From positions 62,001 through 126,000 of the forward strand of contig JBNKWP010000008.1 of the NCBI GenBank assembly GCA_050299835.1: a DNA stretch of 64,000 nt. Reading direction: 5' to 3'. Shown piece by piece: positions 44,166-52,486 of the stretch; position 1 is the first letter of the stretch; each line of letters begins with the position of its first letter. The DNA comes from JAJDOD01 sp050299835 (lineage in GTDB: Bacteria; Pseudomonadota; Alphaproteobacteria; Rhodobacterales; Rhodobacteraceae). A model generated the notes under the pieces. The model had not been told where the DNA came from, ran no database searches, and worked only from the letters and a program-made list of their open reading frames with translations. The position numbers were made by a program, and so were the translations under genes.

Positions 44166-44378
44166 ATGGCAAAAACGATCAGTTGGCAGGGTCTGGCAGA
44201 CGAAGTGCAAATGAAGTTTCCCAATGTCGATGATGCGGTGGTTCGCGCCCAGGTCGGCGACGTTGCGGCGCTGATACACCATATCGCCACCACGCATGAT
44301 CTGACCATCGCGGAAGCTGCCGAAGTCGTGACCTTCCGTCTGCCGCAATTCGTGGAGCCCGAGCGCATTTCGGCCTGA
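44166..44378 (+). CDS. small hypothetical protein
   Basis: A 70-residue soluble protein starting MAKTISWQGLADEVQ, with GGAGGAAG about 7 bases before the ATG. It is predicted mostly helical (IAEAAEVVTFRLPQF at the end), without Cys. I do not recognise the family. It lies 46 bases downstream of arsJ and 46 upstream of the FrnE-like gene, all on the plus strand, so an arsenate-linked role is conceivable but unsupported. Confidence 0.65.
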   Translation: MAKTISWQGLADEVQMKFPNVDDAVVRAQVGDVAALIHHIATTHDLTIAEAAEVVTFRLPQFVEPERISA

Positions 44379-44424
44379 CTTTGCCCTTGCGAATGCTAGA
44401 CAGGCCTGCGAACGAGGGTAGGTC

Positions 44425-45069
44425 ATGGTCAAGCTCGACATCCTCTCCGATCCGATCTGTCCGTGGTGTTACATCGGCAAGACGAACCTGGACAGGGCGC
44501 TGGAAAGCCATCCCGACCAGCCGTTCGCCATCGAATGGCACCCGTTCCAGCTCAACCCCGACATGCCCAAGGAGGGTATGGACCGGCGCGGCTATTTGAG
44601 TGCCAAATTCGGCGGTGCAGAAAATGCAGCGCAGGTCTATGGCCGGATTGCCGAAGCAGCCAGGGCAGCCGGACTCTCCATCGACTTCGACAAGATCCAG
44701 CGCACGCCCAATACGCTCGACGCTCACCGCCTGATCCATTGGGCCGGATTGGAGGGCCGCCAAACCGCCGCGGTCAGCCGCCTCTTCAAGGCCTACTTCG
44801 AAAATGGCGAGGATATCGGAGACCACACCGTCCTGCTCGACATTGCCGAGGGCGTCGGCATGGACCGCGCCATGACAGAGCGTCTTCTGGCCAGCGACGC
44901 CGACCTCGAAGAAATCCGGGCACGCGACCTTCATGCCCGCGAACGCGGCGTCACCGGCGTACCGACCTTCGTATTGGCCAACACCCATGTGGTTCCCGGC
45001 GCCCAGCCGCCGGAGCTTTGGAATCAGGTGTTGGATGAAATCGCCGCCCAAACGGACAATGCAACGTGA
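44425..45069 (+). CDS. DsbA family oxidoreductase, FrnE-like
   Basis: A 214-residue thioredoxin-fold protein with the active-site C-P-W-C in LSDPICPWCYIGK and the helical insert typical of FrnE/polyketide-isomerase-like DsbA proteins. The cis-Pro is in GVTGVPTFVL. No signal peptide, so it is cytoplasmic. FrnE proteins help protect against oxidative and metal stress. Its stop overlaps the start of the Bcr/CflA pump (GTGA). Confidence 0.92.
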   Translation: MVKLDILSDPICPWCYIGKTNLDRALESHPDQPFAIEWHPFQLNPDMPKEGMDRRGYLSAKFGGAENAAQVYGRIAEAARAAGLSIDFDKIQRTPNTLDAHRLIHWAGLEGRQTAAVSRLFKAYFENGEDIGDHTVLLDIAEGVGMDRAMTERLLASDADLEEIRARDLHARERGVTGVPTFVLANTHVVPGAQPPELWNQVLDEIAAQTDNAT

Positions 45070-46334
45070 CCGGACCTTTCCAACCGGCGCAACCGCCCGA
45101 GCGCCGCGTGCCACCCACCGAGAAGAAACTGCCAATCCCGCAGTTCGAGTTGATCTCGCTTCTCGCGATGCTGTCTGCCACGGTCGCCTTTTCGCTCGAC
45201 GCGATGCTGCCTGCACTGCCGCAGATCGGTGAAGCCCTCACACCGGACACACCCAATCGCGTGCAACTCGTTATCAGCGCCTTCGTCCTTGGCCTTGGGA
45301 TGGGCACATTCTTCACCGGCGCCCTCAGCGACGCCTTCGGCCGCCGTCCCATCGCGGTTGGAGGAGCCCTGGTATATTGCGCCGCAGCCCTCGTCGCCGC
45401 TCTTTCACCCAATATCGAGACCCTGCTGGCGGCCCGCTTCGTCCAGGGCATCGGGGCGGCCGGCCCCCGCGTGACCGCAATGGCCATCGCCCGTGACCTC
45501 TTTTCCGGTCGCCGCATGGCGCAGGTCATCAGCTACGTGATCTTCGTCTTCACGATCTTTCCCGTTTTTGCCCCGTCCCTTGGCTGGGCCATCGCCCAGG
45601 TCTTCGGCTGGCGCGGTATTTTCGCCTCCTTCGCCGTCTTCTCCGCCGTGTCCATCGCCTGGCTTCTGATCCGTCTGCCGGAAACCCTCCGGCCCGAGAA
45701 TGTCAGACCGTTCCGCGCGAAAAGGCTAATCGAAGGGACTCGCGAGGTCCTCGGCAACCGGCGCGTCGTCATTGCGATCGCTGTTCAAACGTTGATTTTC
45801 GGGGCGCTGTTCTCGGCCCTCGCCAACAGCCAGCAGATATTCGACCAGGTCCTTGGCAAAGGGGAAACATTCCCGCTCTGGTTCGGGTTGATGGCCATCC
45901 TCGCATCGAGCGCTAACCTGATCAACGCGCGCATCGTCATGCGGCTCGGCATGAAAGAGGTCGTGCGCCGCGTGCTGCTCATCCAGGGCGGCTTCACCCT
46001 GATCTACCTGGTCCTGCAATTGGCCAATCTAGCACCGGAGGGACTGGTCTTCCCATTGGCCTTCCTCTGGCTCACCTCGATCTTCTATCTTGCCGGGTTC
46101 GGCATCGGGAACATGAACGCGCTGGCAATGGAGCCGCTTCCGCATATGGCGGGCCTCGCGGCTTCGGTCATAACCGCACTTGCGACAATCGGAGCGGCGC
46201 TCCTGACCGTTCCGATCGGTCTCGCATTCGACGGAACATTGGTGCCTTTGACCGCGGGAGTTCTCACGCTGGTTGGGACCGCAGTTCTGCTGCTGCGTCA
46301 GCTTGCCGATGACGAGGTCATCGAAGCCGGGTGA
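45066..46334 (+). CDS. multidrug efflux MFS transporter, Bcr/CflA family
   Basis: A 422-residue drug:proton antiporter with 12 likely helices. After helix 2 comes GALSDAFGRRPIAVGGALVY, the MFS motif A, and RFVQGIGAAGPRVTAMAIARDLF is the helix-4/5 region typical of Bcr/CflA proteins. Start GTG at 45066 overlaps the FrnE-like stop. The last 37 bases overlap the zapE end from the opposite strand. Confidence 0.92.
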   Translation: MTGPFQPAQPPERRVPPTEKKLPIPQFELISLLAMLSATVAFSLDAMLPALPQIGEALTPDTPNRVQLVISAFVLGLGMGTFFTGALSDAFGRRPIAVGGALVYCAAALVAALSPNIETLLAARFVQGIGAAGPRVTAMAIARDLFSGRRMAQVISYVIFVFTIFPVFAPSLGWAIAQVFGWRGIFASFAVFSAVSIAWLLIRLPETLRPENVRPFRAKRLIEGTREVLGNRRVVIAIAVQTLIFGALFSALANSQQIFDQVLGKGETFPLWFGLMAILASSANLINARIVMRLGMKEVVRRVLLIQGGFTLIYLVLQLANLAPEGLVFPLAFLWLTSIFYLAGFGIGNMNALAMEPLPHMAGLAASVITALATIGAALLTVPIGLAFDGTLVPLTAGVLTLVGTAVLLLRQLADDEVIEAG

Positions 46335-47392
46335 TCCAGCCCCCACCCGGCGCTCTGCATCTCCCGCAAGCGGCTCGCGGTTCGTTCGAATTCAAAACTG
46401 CCTTCGCCTTCGATATAGAGACGCTCGGGTGCGTCGGCCGCGGTGGCGATCAGGCGCACTCGAGCTTCGTATAGCGCATCCACCAGTGTCACGAAACGCC
46501 GCGCCTGGTTGTAGTTTTCAGACGACAGGCGCGGAATGTCCTCCAGGATCAGAACCCGCACCGCATCGGCAAGCGCCAGGTAGTCTGCCGGTCCAAGCGG
46601 CTGGCCGCAAAGGTCGTAGAACCCCGCCCGCGCCACTCCGTTCGAGAACTCGGAGATGTGCACCTCCCGGGTTTTCACCCTTAAGATGAGCTCCCCGGAT
46701 TGCCCATCCGACAGGTCGCTCCAGATGGCATTGACCACCTGCCGGGACTCGGCATTGGACGGATAGAAATAGACCTGCTCCCCAGACAGCCGATCCTGCC
46801 GATAGTCCCGCGGCGACACCAGTTCATGCACGACCAGACGCGATTTGATCAATTCGATAAACGGCAGGAACAGCGCCCTGTTCAGTCCGTCCTTGTACAG
46901 TTCGTCCGGCATCCGGTTCGACGTGGTCACCACGGTCACGCCCGCCTCCATCAACATACCGAAGAGTCGGCCGACGATCATCGCATCCGCAATATCCGTG
47001 ATCTGCATCTCGTCGAGACAGAGAAGGTTCAGCCCCTCCGACAGGTCTTCTCCGACCGGCACCAACGCATTGTCCACTTCGGTCTGGCGCGCCAGATGGA
47101 GCCGCGCTTGCACATCCTGCATGAAGGCATGAAAATGCACGCGCCGGCCGCCTGCGACCTCGTGAAAGAGATCCATGAGCATCGACTTGCCGCGCCCGAC
47201 GCCGCCCCAAAGGTAAAGTCCCGCGACCGGCTTCGGCTTCTTCGAAAACAGCGACTTCAGGCCGCCTGGATTTCTCGCCGCCAATCCTTCCGCAATGCGA
47301 TCGAATTCTGGCAATACGGCCAGTTGCGCCGGATCGGAGTCCAGCACGCCCTCTGCAAGCTTCGCCTCATAGGCTCGTGTGACAATGCCCAT
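46298..47392 (-). CDS. zapE: cell division protein ZapE (AFG1-like ATPase)
   Basis: ZapE is an AFG1-family P-loop ATPase that in E. coli binds FtsZ during late division. The 364-residue protein has LPEFDRIAEGL at the N-terminus, Walker A GGVGRGKSMLMDLF, FHAFMQDVQ, Walker B LLCLDEMQITDIADAM and TTSNRMPDELYKDGLNR, all classic family markers. The ATG at 47392 (MGIVTRAYEAKL) fits the usual start; up to 34 more codons are open upstream. Converges with the Bcr/CflA gene with 37 bases of overlap. Confidence 0.93.
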   Translation of the reverse strand: MGIVTRAYEAKLAEGVLDSDPAQLAVLPEFDRIAEGLAARNPGGLKSLFSKKPKPVAGLYLWGGVGRGKSMLMDLFHEVAGGRRVHFHAFMQDVQARLHLARQTEVDNALVPVGEDLSEGLNLLCLDEMQITDIADAMIVGRLFGMLMEAGVTVVTTSNRMPDELYKDGLNRALFLPFIELIKSRLVVHELVSPRDYRQDRLSGEQVYFYPSNAESRQVVNAIWSDLSDGQSGELILRVKTREVHISEFSNGVARAGFYDLCGQPLGPADYLALADAVRVLILEDIPRLSSENYNQARRFVTLVDALYEARVRLIATAADAPERLYIEGEGSFEFERTASRLREMQSAGWGLDHPASMTSSSAS

Positions 47393-47534
47393 TGCGGCTT
47401 GGAACCGATATTCTGGGAAGACTTCAAGCAAAATCATCGCTGAGGCATGCCGCCTGCGCATGACGGGAATGCGGAGTTCCCGGCTACTCGTCAAATGTCC
47501 CGGCCCATAGTTTGCGCATCAAAGGAGACGACCA

Positions 47535-47633
47535 ATGCAAAACGACCGCATCGACATTGAAGCCATCGAACTCAAAGCCCGCCGCCTGCGCGCGGAATAC
47601 CTGTCGGGTTTCTTCAAGCGGCGGACCCGCTAA
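47535..47633 (+). CDS. very small basic protein
   Basis: A 32-residue product, MQNDRIDIEAIELKARRLRAE and on to FFKRRTR, with AAAGGAG at 8 bases before the ATG. It is one amphipathic helix with a basic end and resembles the short RSP_7527-like proteins of Rhodobacteraceae, which have no known role. It stands alone between zapE (divergent) and the rRNA methyltransferase gene. The ribosome site and family likeness make it credible despite its size. Confidence 0.65.
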   Translation: MQNDRIDIEAIELKARRLRAEYLSGFFKRRTR

Positions 47634-47675
47634 GTCCCGCTTCCTTCGGACCGGTGGACGGGATAAGGGAGACCC

Positions 47676-48866
47676 ATGTCATCCCGTCCCGTCATCCGGC
47701 TCCTTCCCAAAATCGACCCGCGCCCGCTGAAGCGTGGATTTCCCTGGGTTTACGCCAACCAGCTTGTCGTCGACCGACGCACCAAAGCACTGGCACCCGG
47801 AACCATCGTCACGCTGGAAGATGCCGCCCGCACGCCACTCGGCACTGCGACGATCAATCCGAACTCCAAGATCATCGCCCGCCTGCTCGACCGCGACCCC
47901 GAGGCCCAGATCGATGCGTCCTGGCTGAGTTCAGGACTTGCCCGTGCCCTGGCCCTGCGCGAAACGCTTTACGACAGCCCGCATTACCGGTTGATCCACG
48001 CGGAGGCCGATGGCCTGCCGGGATGCGTGATCGACCGATTCGGGGACGCAATCGTCGTCCAGCCGAATGCCGCGTGGATAGATGGCTTGATGCCAGTTCT
48101 TTGCGACACGCTTGCCGAGCTTACCGGGGCGACGACCGTGTACAAGAATGCGCAAGGCCGCGCCCGCAGTCTTGAAGGGCTGGATGACGCCTCGGAGGTG
48201 ATGATCGGCTCGCTTGAGGGGCCGATACCCGTGCCGATGAACGGCGCGACCTATATGGCCGACCTGAAAGGCGGCCAGAAGACCGGCCTTTTCTACGACC
48301 AGCGCCCAAACCACGCCTTCGTCGCAAGACTGTCGAAAGGCCGCGACGTCCTTGACGTCTTCTCCCATGTCGGCGGTTTCGCGTTGGCCGCACTTGCCAA
48401 CGGAGCAAAATCGGCGCTCTCGGTCGACGGATCGGCCCCCGCGCTGGCTTTTGCTGAACAGGGGGCGATCGCGTCGGGTGTCGGGGAGGCATTCTCAACA
48501 CGGCAGGGCGATGCCTTCGACACGCTCGACTCTCTCGCATCCGAAACCCGCACATTCGGTTCGGTCATCTGCGATCCGCCGGCCTTTGCACCCTCGAAAA
48601 ACGCGCGTGATGCAGGTTTGCGCGCCTATGAACGCGTCGCCCGCCTGGCTGCCCCACTGGTCGGGCCGGACGGGTTCCTCACGCTTTGCTCGTGCAGCGG
48701 CGCCGTCGATCTCGCCGCCTTCCAGAAAGCCTCGGTCCGGGGTATCGGCCGGGCCGGGCGCGCCGCGCAGCTGCTGCGCATCGGCTATGCCGGACCGGAC
48801 CACCCGCGCCTGCCTGCGTTGGAGGAAAGCGGTTACCTCAAGGCCCTGACCTTTCGCCTGACATGA
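47676..48866 (+). CDS. class I SAM-dependent rRNA methyltransferase, RlmI-like
   Basis: A 396-residue protein with an N-terminal PUA-like RNA-binding domain (KRGFPWVYANQLV to ATINPNSKIIARLLDRD), a central EEHUD-type part (GLPGCVIDRFGDAIVVQ, GGQKTGLFYDQRPN), and a C-terminal Rossmann methyltransferase (DVLDVFSHVGGFALAAL, then VICDPPAFAPSK with the D-P-P motif, and LCSCSG). E. coli RlmI makes 5-methylcytosine in 23S rRNA. The stop overlaps the start of the PIN gene (ATGA). Confidence 0.92.
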   Translation: MSSRPVIRLLPKIDPRPLKRGFPWVYANQLVVDRRTKALAPGTIVTLEDAARTPLGTATINPNSKIIARLLDRDPEAQIDASWLSSGLARALALRETLYDSPHYRLIHAEADGLPGCVIDRFGDAIVVQPNAAWIDGLMPVLCDTLAELTGATTVYKNAQGRARSLEGLDDASEVMIGSLEGPIPVPMNGATYMADLKGGQKTGLFYDQRPNHAFVARLSKGRDVLDVFSHVGGFALAALANGAKSALSVDGSAPALAFAEQGAIASGVGEAFSTRQGDAFDTLDSLASETRTFGSVICDPPAFAPSKNARDAGLRAYERVARLAAPLVGPDGFLTLCSCSGAVDLAAFQKASVRGIGRAGRAAQLLRIGYAGPDHPRLPALEESGYLKALTFRLT

Positions 48867-49405
48867 AGGTCCTGATTGACGCCTGCGTGCTCTATCCCAC
48901 CGTTCTGCGCGAACTGGTGCTTGGACATGCCGCAACCGGCGCTTTCCAGCCCCTCTGGTCCGACCGGATTCTCGAGGAATGGAGGCGGGCCGCGCTGCGC
49001 AAATCCGAGCGCGATGGCATCATCGCCGAAGGGGAGATCGCGCTCGCGAAATCCAAGTTCCCGCACGCGTTAATTGAGGTGCGTTTGGAGACGCAAGCGC
49101 GCCTCACTCTGCCCGACCCCGACGACATCCACGTCTTCGCCGCAGCCATCGACGGTGCGGCCGATGCGCTCCTGACCCTGAACCTGAAGGACTTTCCGAC
49201 CCACCTGCTTGCCGCCAAGGGCATCCTGCGACGGCACCCCGACGAATTCCTGCTTGAAGCCTTTCACCAGGACCAAAGGAGCCTTCGTCTGATCGTCGAG
49301 CATGTCCTGGCCCGCGCCGCCGCCCACGGCATAGACACCTCCAATCCCCGCGCAATACTGAAAAAAGCCCGCCTGCCACGTTTCGCAAAAGCGCTCACCG
49401 CCTGA
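48863..49405 (+). CDS. PIN-domain protein coupled to the rRNA methyltransferase gene
   Basis: A 180-residue PIN-domain protein. MKVLIDACVLYPTVLRELVL gives the first catalytic Asp, and LPDPDDIHVFAAAIDGAADALLTLNLKDFP gives the later acidic residues. The C-terminal third (ILKKARLPRFAKAL) is extra to a bare PIN toxin. No antitoxin gene is present, and the ATGA overlap with a RlmI-like gene argues for an RNA-processing role rather than a toxin. It resembles the RSP_2648-type family of Rhodobacteraceae. Confidence 0.87.
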   Translation: MKVLIDACVLYPTVLRELVLGHAATGAFQPLWSDRILEEWRRAALRKSERDGIIAEGEIALAKSKFPHALIEVRLETQARLTLPDPDDIHVFAAAIDGAADALLTLNLKDFPTHLLAAKGILRRHPDEFLLEAFHQDQRSLRLIVEHVLARAAAHGIDTSNPRAILKKARLPRFAKALTA

Positions 49406-49469
49406 CATCGCAAGGCGGCTTCATCTCTTTCCAAATACGCGTCGCAACCGAAGACAAGGACAGGCCGCT

Positions 49470-50165
49470 TCAGGTTTCGGCCACCACGGCCCACCGCGCT
49501 TCCAGCGCCTCGATCGCCGCAATCCGGTCCTCGGTCTTGGGATGGCTCATCAGCCAGACCGGCATCCCTGCGCCGCGCATCCCCGTAAGCTTCCCCAGCT
49601 TCCGAAACAGCGATTTCTGCGGTTCCGTTCCGATCCGCGACTTGACCAGGAGAGCAGACGCATAGGCATCCGCCTCGAACTCGTCGCCCCGCGACAGCCG
49701 CGCCGCGAGGAGCGAGGTCAACAGATTTGCGATATAGACACCAAGCCCCGGCAGGAAACGCCCAAGCACCATGGCGAGCGCCATCCGGATCGCGTTCTGA
49801 CCCGAAAAATCGATCATGCGCCGCCGCGAATGTCCAAGGGCGACGTGGCCAAGCTCATGGGCGATGACGCTTGCCAACTCCTCGCCGGACACCTCTCCGT
49901 CCCGGTATTTCTGGTAGAAGCCACGGGTCAGAAAGATACGCCCATCCGGTGCCGCCAACCCATTCACCGGTTCAACCTCGTAAAGATGCACCTTAATCCG
50001 CGGCAGATCCAACGCATCGGCCATCCGGTCGGTCAGGCGTTTTAGGCCGGGATCGGCCAGTTCCGTCGATTTCTCGTCTAGCTCCTTCTTCGTCCGCCAG
50101 GCGGAGAGCTTGTACATGATCAGCGCATAGACAATGGCCAGAAGGATGGGCGTGAATTTCAACAT
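49470..50165 (-). CDS. M48 family metallopeptidase
   Basis: A 231-residue membrane-bound zinc protease. There is one N-terminal helix (about residues 5-22), then NGLAAPDGRIFLTRGF, the zinc motif H-E-L-G-H in ASVIAHELGHVALGHSRRR, and the third ligand Glu in DEFEADAYAS. SHPKTEDRIAAIEAL closes the domain. It is of the short HtpX/Oma1-like type and may degrade damaged membrane proteins. Last gene of a minus-strand series, 38 bases after DedA. Confidence 0.92.
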   Translation of the reverse strand: MLKFTPILLAIVYALIMYKLSAWRTKKELDEKSTELADPGLKRLTDRMADALDLPRIKVHLYEVEPVNGLAAPDGRIFLTRGFYQKYRDGEVSGEELASVIAHELGHVALGHSRRRMIDFSGQNAIRMALAMVLGRFLPGLGVYIANLLTSLLAARLSRGDEFEADAYASALLVKSRIGTEPQKSLFRKLGKLTGMRGAGMPVWLMSHPKTEDRIAAIEALEARWAVVAET

Positions 50166-50203
50166 GCGTCATATATGGGACGTTCCGCGGCCACGTCCAA
50201 CGT

Positions 50204-50803
50204 CTAGTCCTTCGTATGGCTTTTCAACCGTCTCACCAGCATCCAGCCGATCACGACCGCCCCGAATGCGGTCACCACGAAACCCGAGGCGTTGGACAAC
50301 AGGCTGGCGAGCTGGGTGATTTCCGAAGAGAAGGCATACCCCAGGACCACATAGAACCCCACCCAAATCGCTTCGCCCGCGGCGTCCCAGAGCGTGAAGC
50401 GCATGGCGCCAAGGCCACCTGCCCCGGCGGCAAAGTTCACATAAGGCCCAAGTGGCGCCAGCGCCCAGGTCGAGAAGAATACCGCGTACTCTCCGCGCTC
50501 CGACACCCACCGACGTGCCTTGCCATAGGCCGCCTCGGATTTCCGCCGCCGCGACGCCAGGCGCTCCAGAGCCGGACCAAAGCCCTGCCCGATCCTGTAT
50601 CCGGTCTGATCTCCAAGCACCGCACCTATCCAGCCAGCTGCCAGAACACTTGAAAGGGATAAGTCCCCGGACGCGGCAAAAGCACCTCCGGCCAGCATGA
50701 CCAGCGCAGTCGGGATCGGGATCAGCAGGCAGGACAAGAAGGCCGACAGTGCTACAGCATAGCCACCCCAATTGGCGACGAGAGCCAGCAATGCCTCGGT
50801 CAT
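50204..50803 (-). CDS. DedA family membrane protein
   Basis: A 199-residue DedA/SNARE-associated protein with about five membrane segments. The core is visible: FLSCLLIPIPTALVMLAGGAFAASG, then AVLGDQTGYRIGQGFG, and the STWALAPLGPYVNFAAGAG region in place of the canonical F-R-x-x-R-P motif. DedA proteins are proton-dependent transporters or flippases, some for undecaprenyl phosphate. Its start overlaps the stop of the 111-residue protein gene (ATGA). Confidence 0.88.
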   Translation of the reverse strand: MTEALLALVANWGGYAVALSAFLSCLLIPIPTALVMLAGGAFAASGDLSLSSVLAAGWIGAVLGDQTGYRIGQGFGPALERLASRRRKSEAAYGKARRWVSERGEYAVFFSTWALAPLGPYVNFAAGAGGLGAMRFTLWDAAGEAIWVGFYVVLGYAFSSEITQLASLLSNASGFVVTAFGAVVIGWMLVRRLKSHTKD

Positions 50804-51135
50804 TGTCCGTGCGCCGCGCGAAAGGCCGCGATCCCCTTTTCGATTTCGCGGATATAGTCCTCGACCGGGATACCCTTGTCTGCGGCAATGTCCTCCAATG
50901 TCTGCCGACCCGGAGGTGGCGGCTCCAGGCCAAGGATCTCCATCATCGCGTCGCGTGGCATATCCCAGCTATGGGCCACATAGCGCGGCGTCATCCATGC
51001 GGCGATAGGTTGCTCCTTTTCGGCATCGAAGTCCCGCGCCTTGCGAAATGCGCCAACACCGAAAAATATCGCCAGCCCGAGGAAGACGGCGAAGGCCAGC
51101 AAAAGTGTCCTGTGGTGTGTCCAAAGCCTCCGCAT
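50800..51135 (-). CDS. single-helix membrane protein, unknown function
   Basis: A 111-residue protein with an N-terminal membrane helix (about residues 9-28, LLLAFAVFLGLAIFFGVGA) and a soluble part that ends in a helix (DYIREIEKGIAAFRAAHG). The motif PRYVAHSWDMPRDAMMEILGL is striking and could bind a partner. I do not recognise the family. Its ATG shares one base with the VWA stop (TGATG) and its stop overlaps dedA, so it is translated between them. Confidence 0.75.
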   Translation of the reverse strand: MRRLWTHHRTLLLAFAVFLGLAIFFGVGAFRKARDFDAEKEQPIAAWMTPRYVAHSWDMPRDAMMEILGLEPPPPGRQTLEDIAADKGIPVEDYIREIEKGIAAFRAAHGQ

Positions 51136-52319
51136 CAGCCCAACACTTTCATGCCCCGTGTCAGCCCCTCAAGCGTCAACGGAACCATGCGTTCCGGCCC
51201 GATGATCTCCCGAATGAGCTGAGTCGATTGAGTATATTGCCAGTGCCGTTCCGGCGCAGGATTGATCCAGAGAAAATCGGGCCACTGCTCCTGGGCGCGT
51301 CGCAGCCAGACCTCGCCCGCCTCTTCGTTCCAATGCTCGTTGGCTCCGCCCGGCATGATGACTTCATAAGGTGACATGGCCGCATCGCCCACGAAGATAC
51401 ATTTCCATTGCGACCCGAACCGGTTCAGCACATCCCAGGTGGGCGTCCGGGCATTCCAGCGGCGCCGGTTTTCCTGCCAGACGCCTTCGTAGAGGCAATT
51501 GTGGAAATAGAAGTACTCAAGGTTCTTGAATTCGGTCCGCGCGGCCGAGAACAGGTCCTCCACCATTTCAACAAAAGGGTCCATCGAACCACCCACGTCG
51601 AAGAACAGAAGGACGCGCACCGCGTTGCGCCGTTCGGGACGGGTTTTCACATCGAGATAGCCGTGTTCCGCCGTCGACCGGATTGTGCCGTTCAGGTCAA
51701 GCTCATCCGCAGCCCCCTCGCGCGCCCATTGCCGAAGCCGCTTCAGCGCCATCTTGATCGCCCGCGTCCCGATCTCCCGCGTATCGTCCAGGTCCCTGAA
51801 TTCGCGCCGATCCCAGACTTTGACCGCCCGTTGGTGTCGTGATTTGTTCTGCCCGATCCGCACGCCTTCCGGATTGTACCCGTATGCCCCGTTAGGCGAC
51901 GTGCCCGCTGTTCCGATCCATTTCGATCCGCCCTGGTGCCGCTTCTCCTGCTCCCTCAGCCGCTCTCGCAAAGTGTCCATAAGTTTTTCGAAGGACCCCA
52001 GCTTCTCGATCTCGGCTTTCTCTTCTTCGGTCAGGTACTTCTCCGCCATCTTGCGAAGCCAGTCGTCGGGGATATCGACCATCTCCAGAACCGCTTCCGC
52101 CGGGATGCTGTCCACGCCATCGAATGCCTCGGCAAAGGCGCGGTCGAACCGGTCCAGGTGCGCCTCGTTCTTCACCAATGCGGTGCGGGCCAGATAGTAA
52201 AATCCGTCAACGTCAAAAGTCACAAGGTCAGCCGAAACCGCCGCTAGGAAATCGAGATATTCCCGGGGGCTTGCCGGCACTCCGGCCCGGCGCAGCGCCC
52301 CGTAGAACGGGAGAAACAT
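51135..52319 (-). CDS. VWA-domain (CoxE-like) protein
   Basis: A 394-residue protein with a C-terminal von Willebrand A domain. Residues 95-130 are a charged helical stretch. The metal site starts VLLFFDVGGSMDPF at D241, where the usual D-x-S-x-S reads D-V-G-G-S, and FYFHNCLYEGVW and FVGDAAMSPYE follow. The CoxE-type layout predicts work with a MoxR AAA ATPase, and a MoxR gene lies 4 kb away at 56192. The ATG at 52319 shares its A with the stop of the 55-residue gene; it has no ribosome site of its own, so coupling seems needed. Confidence 0.9.
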   Translation of the reverse strand: MFLPFYGALRRAGVPASPREYLDFLAAVSADLVTFDVDGFYYLARTALVKNEAHLDRFDRAFAEAFDGVDSIPAEAVLEMVDIPDDWLRKMAEKYLTEEEKAEIEKLGSFEKLMDTLRERLREQEKRHQGGSKWIGTAGTSPNGAYGYNPEGVRIGQNKSRHQRAVKVWDRREFRDLDDTREIGTRAIKMALKRLRQWAREGAADELDLNGTIRSTAEHGYLDVKTRPERRNAVRVLLFFDVGGSMDPFVEMVEDLFSAARTEFKNLEYFYFHNCLYEGVWQENRRRWNARTPTWDVLNRFGSQWKCIFVGDAAMSPYEVIMPGGANEHWNEEAGEVWLRRAQEQWPDFLWINPAPERHWQYTQSTQLIREIIGPERMVPLTLEGLTRGMKVLG

Positions 52320-52486
52320 CAGCTGGCGAGACGCTCGACGAGGAGCGTCAGGAATAGCCCGAGGATCATGAAGGCGATTGCAAATCCGGCGGCATATTGC
52401 GCCATGTCCAGCCGGTTGCCGCCGCGTTTTCTTGCCGTGGCGACACCCACAAAAATGCCAAGGATCAGGCAGGCCAAGATGATCAT
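52319..52486 (-). CDS. 55-residue two-helix membrane protein
   Basis: A very small frame nested between two genes: its ATG at 52486 overlaps the DUF2927 stop (ATGA) and its TGA shares a base with the VWA ATG (TGATG). The product begins MIILACLILGIFVGVATARK and has a second helix (AAGFAIAFMILGLFLTLLVE) after a basic loop. The exact fit at both ends supports a real gene, although no family is known to me. It may anchor or regulate the VWA or DUF2927 product. Confidence 0.75.
   Translation of the reverse strand: MIILACLILGIFVGVATARKRGGNRLDMAQYAAGFAIAFMILGLFLTLLVERLAS

Noticed and set aside
48863..49405. Toxin-antitoxin system
   Set aside because: A PIN protein is present, but no antitoxin gene is near and it is coupled to a rRNA methyltransferase gene.
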